DNA of 8,033 nucleotides. It comes from Bacteroidales bacterium (GTDB lineage Bacteria > Bacteroidota > Bacteroidia > Bacteroidales > JAADGE01). Below the pieces are notes generated by a model. It was not told where the DNA came from, made no database searches, and saw only the letters and a list, made by a program, of their open reading frames with translations. Below, in pieces: positions 5,560 to 8,033 of the stretch. Position 1 is the stretch's first letter. Each line of letters begins with the position of its first letter. Made by a program: the position numbers and the translations under genes. The stretch is taken from assembly GCA_029934265.1 (NCBI GenBank), contig JAOZMN010000125.1:1-8033 (forward strand). Reading direction: 5' to 3'.

Positions 5560-7653
5560 ATGATATTTCCAATGAAAATTAAACATTTATTATTGATATT
5601 GATAATTTTTTCGAGCTTTTCTGTCGAAAAATTACAGGCACAAGACTTGGTAAGAGTTAAATTGAAAAATTTTAAAATAGTCGGAGAAGAAGAAGCTTTC
5701 AAAGAAGCTGCCATACACGTCATAAAGGGAAATATTTTATTCCGAAGAGATAAGGAAGGCGATTATCAAAGAGCAAAAGAACATTATCTTAAAGCATTGG
5801 AATACAATGAAGAAGATGCTGCTTTGAATTATCAAATTGCAGTTTGTTATCTAAAAACTTCAGAAAGGTGGAAAGCTTATGAATACATAGAAGCCTGCTA
5901 TATCCTTGATGAAAACATTGCTCCGGACGTGCTTTATTTGAAAGCCTGTGCATTACAATATAATCATAAATTTAAAAAAGCAATAAATGACCTTGAAGAA
6001 TATCAAGAAAGTTTATCTCCGTATCAATTAAAGCAAAAAACGGCAAGTATAGAAAAACGCATAAAAGAATGCGAAAGCGGTATCGAACTGATGAAACACC
6101 CTGTGAGATGCTTTATCGACAATCTTGGAGAAGGAGTAAACACATTTCAAAAAGAATACAGTCCCGTATTTTATTTAAGTGATTCCGTTTTGTATTTTAC
6201 TTCTCGAAGAGAAAATACGACAGGTGGCAGAAAAAATCCGGAAAATAATTTGTATTACGAAGATATTTATCGTTCACGATATATGGACGGACATTGGAAT
6301 AATGCCGAACAATACGGATACCCGCTGAATACAAGAAAAAATGATGCTTCGGTAGATATTTCGCCGGAAGGAAGAGAAATTTGCGTTTACAGAGGAAAGA
6401 AAAAAAATGGAGATTTATTTAATTCGCAATACAGAGACGGTGATTGGAAAGCGTTTACCAAAATGAAACGAATAAATAAAAGAAAATATCGTGAAAGTTC
6501 CGTATCGCTGACAAGAGATTCCATGACTTTATATTTTGTAAGCGACAGACCGGGCGGACAAGGCGGACAAGATATATGGGTGGCTCACAGAACGGAAGAC
6601 GGCAGCAAATGGAAAAAAGCCGAAAATTTAAGCGAAGTGGTGAACTCTCCTTATGATGAAGAAACGGTTGAAATAAGTAATAACGGTAAAGTGCTGTATT
6701 TCAGTTCGAGAGGACATAATACAATGGGAGGTTACGATGTTTTCAGAACTTTTTATAACAACGACGGTACTTGGACAGAACCCGAAAATATAGGATACCC
6801 CATAAATACTCCGGATAATGATATATTTTTCATGCTTACTCCGGACGAAAAATACGGATATTATTCCGCAACACGTCCCGAAGGATACGGCGATGTAGAT
6901 ATTTATCAAGTAGTATTTTTGGGAAAAGAACGCCCACTTTCTCATTCGGGTGAAGATGATTTAATCGCCTGCATTAAAGCTCCTGTTTCGGAATCCGAAA
7001 TTGAAAAACCGGTAAATATAAAAATTATACAACTTTCATTAGTAAAAGGTATTGTTACGGACGCATTTACGGGCGAGCCGATAGAGGCGACCGTAGAACT
7101 TACCGATAACGAAACCGGAGAAATAGTTAATACGGTAACTTCTTATGCAGCAACAGGAGCATATACCGTACCACTTCCGCCGGGTAAAGATTATGCTCTT
7201 ACCGCCGGTGCTCCGGATTACTTTTTTCATTCCGAAAATTTTGTAATTGCAGATACTTCAATTCATGAAGTAATCCGAAAGGATATTCAACTGCAACCGA
7301 TGGGAATTGGTGCTAAAATTGTACTTAACAACGTATTCTTCGATACGGGGAAAGCAACTTTAAGACCCGAATCAATGACAGAACTTGACCGCTTAGTAGA
7401 TATTATGAATCAATATCCACGCTTAAAAGTTGAAATTTCCGGACATACCGACAGTCAAGGTTCGGAAAGCAGTAACCAAAAACTTTCGCAAAGACGCTCG
7501 CAATCAGTAGTGGATTATATTGTTAGTCAAGGTGTTAAAACTGAAATGATAGTTGCAAAAGGATATGGAGAGTCAGAGCCGAGAGCCGACAATACCACAA
7601 AAGAAGGGCGACAACTTAACAGAAGGGTGGAAGCAAAAATACTCGATAAGTAA
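5560..7653 (+). CDS. Multidomain OmpA-family protein: TPR, PD40 propeller, carboxypeptidase-regulatory-like, OmpA (PorE-like order)
   Basis: This 697-residue envelope protein is probably a peptidoglycan-anchored scaffold at the outer membrane. It has a signal peptide ending near LQA-QD (residues 25-29), then TPR-like helices (about 45-170). Next are PD40 propeller blades (about 196-455) with repeated motifs such as SPVFYLSDSVLYFTSRR, LYFVSDRPGGQGGQDIW and LYFSSRGHNTMGGYDVF. A carboxypeptidase-regulatory-like beta domain follows (about 493-576, KGIVTDAFTGEPIEATVEL). A C-terminal OmpA domain (about 588-695) keeps the peptidoglycan-binding Asp631 and Arg646 and ends with GRQLNRRVEAKIL. This order matches PorE, a type IX secretion component, and also many other Bacteroidota OmpA proteins. 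Unlike the PorE lipoprotein, no lipobox Cys is seen. ATG at 5560 gives the longest form; ATG at 5572 (MKIKHLLLIL) gives a more standard signal peptide and may be the true start. It follows the TPR gene by 21 bp and ends at a strong terminator. Confidence 0.88.
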   Translation: MIFPMKIKHLLLILIIFSSFSVEKLQAQDLVRVKLKNFKIVGEEEAFKEAAIHVIKGNILFRRDKEGDYQRAKEHYLKALEYNEEDAALNYQIAVCYLKTSERWKAYEYIEACYILDENIAPDVLYLKACALQYNHKFKKAINDLEEYQESLSPYQLKQKTASIEKRIKECESGIELMKHPVRCFIDNLGEGVNTFQKEYSPVFYLSDSVLYFTSRRENTTGGRKNPENNLYYEDIYRSRYMDGHWNNAEQYGYPLNTRKNDASVDISPEGREICVYRGKKKNGDLFNSQYRDGDWKAFTKMKRINKRKYRESSVSLTRDSMTLYFVSDRPGGQGGQDIWVAHRTEDGSKWKKAENLSEVVNSPYDEETVEISNNGKVLYFSSRGHNTMGGYDVFRTFYNNDGTWTEPENIGYPINTPDNDIFFMLTPDEKYGYYSATRPEGYGDVDIYQVVFLGKERPLSHSGEDDLIACIKAPVSESEIEKPVNIKIIQLSLVKGIVTDAFTGEPIEATVELTDNETGEIVNTVTSYAATGAYTVPLPPGKDYALTAGAPDYFFHSENFVIADTSIHEVIRKDIQLQPMGIGAKIVLNNVFFDTGKATLRPESMTELDRLVDIMNQYPRLKVEISGHTDSQGSESSNQKLSQRRSQSVVDYIVSQGVKTEMIVAKGYGESEPRADNTTKEGRQLNRRVEAKILDK

Positions 7654-7679
7654 TCCGGTATAAGCATATTAAATAAAAA

Positions 7680-7713
7680 AAGATGAGTTTTGTTAATTAA
7701 CAAAACTCATCTT
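7680..7713. terminator. Bidirectional intrinsic terminator (perfect 34-nt palindrome)
   Basis: The segment is a perfect palindrome: AAGATGAGTTTTGTTAA pairs with TTAACAAAACTCATCTT, giving a stem of up to 15 bp around an AATT loop. T-rich sequence follows on the plus strand (TCTTTTTT to 7720), and a run of A precedes it (7675-7680), which reads as T on the minus strand. It lies between two convergent genes, 26 bases after the OmpA-family stop codon and 79 bases after the minus-strand stop codon, so it can serve both. Confidence 0.85.
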
Positions 7714-7725
7714 CTTTTTTATTCC

Positions 7726-7737
7726 GAACTCAATATT
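7726..7737. repeat. Third occurrence of the 12-bp GAACTCAATATT terminal repeat
   Basis: GAACTCAATATT here is identical to the right end of the 143-bp element (4381-4392). With the preceding CC it is the exact complement of 14 bases at that element's left end (4250-4263). It stands alone, between the terminator and the stop of the minus-strand gene, with no partner repeat or foldback in sight. It may be a solo end of the same repeat family. Confidence 0.4.
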
Positions 7738-7792
7738 TATTCTCAATCCTGTAAAAATAAAATTAAAAATATACAATCACTTATCATATAAA

Positions 7793-8032
7793 TTAAAATT
7801 TTATTCCGAAATTAGCATATATTTGTTGTGCTTTTTCAGGATATAAATATCTGTAATTAAGAGATATTGTGAATTTATTTTCCGGCTCGTATTCAAATCC
7901 GAATATGTAATATTTCCCGGTTTTAATATCCGAAGAAAAACAGCCGTAGTCAATCCTGCCGAGAACTTTAATTTTTTCCGCAATAGAGTAATAGGCATAA
8001 ACCGACAAGCCTGAAATATTATTATCTTTAAT
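7793..8032 (-). CDS. C-terminal fragment of an outer-membrane beta-barrel protein (5' end outside window)
   Basis: The minus-strand frame ends with TAA at 7793-7795 and stays open to the window edge, giving 79 residues. It reads as successive amphipathic beta-strands: LSVYAYYSI, IKVLGRIDYG, KYYIFGFEYEP, FTISLNYRYLYP and IYANFGIKF. Short polar turns separate them and a terminal Phe closes the chain, the signature of barrels inserted by BAM. The FGFEYEP plus NYRYLYP pattern recalls porin-like Bacteroidota proteins, but the family cannot be fixed. A TTG at 8008-8006 is in frame, yet reading continues upstream without a stop, so this is a truncated larger gene rather than a 71-residue one. It converges on the OmpA-family gene and shares the bidirectional terminator. 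Confidence 0.65.
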   Translation of the reverse strand: MKDNNISGLSVYAYYSIAEKIKVLGRIDYGCFSSDIKTGKYYIFGFEYEPENKFTISLNYRYLYPEKAQQIYANFGIKF

Positions 8033-8033
8033 T

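Noticed and set aside
7801..7998. Second minus-strand open frame overlapping the barrel fragment
   Set aside because: The other frame (7793-8032) has clear beta-strand periodicity and a terminal Phe signal; this one is its shadow.

Overview
The window looks like a chromosomal segment from a member of the Bacteroidota, probably a Bacteroidales-like lineage. This rests on several points. The DNA is AT-rich. No gene start has a Shine-Dalgarno sequence. One candidate promoter has the TAnnTTTG -7 box of this phylum. Two outer-membrane beta-barrel C-termini end in phenylalanine, and there is a lipoprotein signal with a lipobox Cys. The TPR / PD40 propeller / carboxypeptidase-regulatory-like / OmpA architecture is typical of the phylum. 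There are no rRNA or tRNA genes, no CRISPR array, and no recognisable transposase, integrase or phage gene.

Layout: (1) positions 2-118 hold the last 38 codons of an outer-membrane barrel protein; a 15-bp palindrome follows at 133-147. (2) 172-1224 encodes a secreted lipoprotein alpha/beta hydrolase resembling prolyl iminopeptidases. (3) 1225-1355 holds an 82-bp foldback repeat (1241-1322) just upstream of a ClpB-type disaggregase (1356-4112). The ClpB has a non-standard first pore loop and an unusual C-terminal tail. (4) 4113-4488 is a repeat-rich, gene-free stretch. It holds a second 82-bp foldback copy (4271-4352) inside a 12-bp perfect inverted repeat (4250-4261 / 4381-4392), a degenerate third fragment (4396-4440), and a candidate promoter (4120-4150). 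(5) 4489-5538 (nine-TPR periplasmic protein) and 5560-7653 (TPR-PD40-CRD-OmpA cell-envelope protein) form a probable two-gene operon. (6) A perfect 34-nt palindrome with T-tracts on both sides (7680-7713) ends this operon and also a convergent minus-strand gene. Only the C-terminus of that gene, another outer-membrane barrel, lies in the window (7793-8032).

Functionally this is mostly a cell-envelope neighbourhood: two barrels, a lipoprotein hydrolase, a periplasmic TPR scaffold and a peptidoglycan-binding OmpA multidomain protein. A cytosolic protein-quality-control ATPase sits in the middle. The domain order of the OmpA protein resembles PorE of the type IX secretion system, but this cannot be proved from the window. 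The least explained parts are the foldback repeat family that brackets clpB in direct orientation and the unusual residues of the ClpB itself. No evidence of a wholly new multi-gene system was found.
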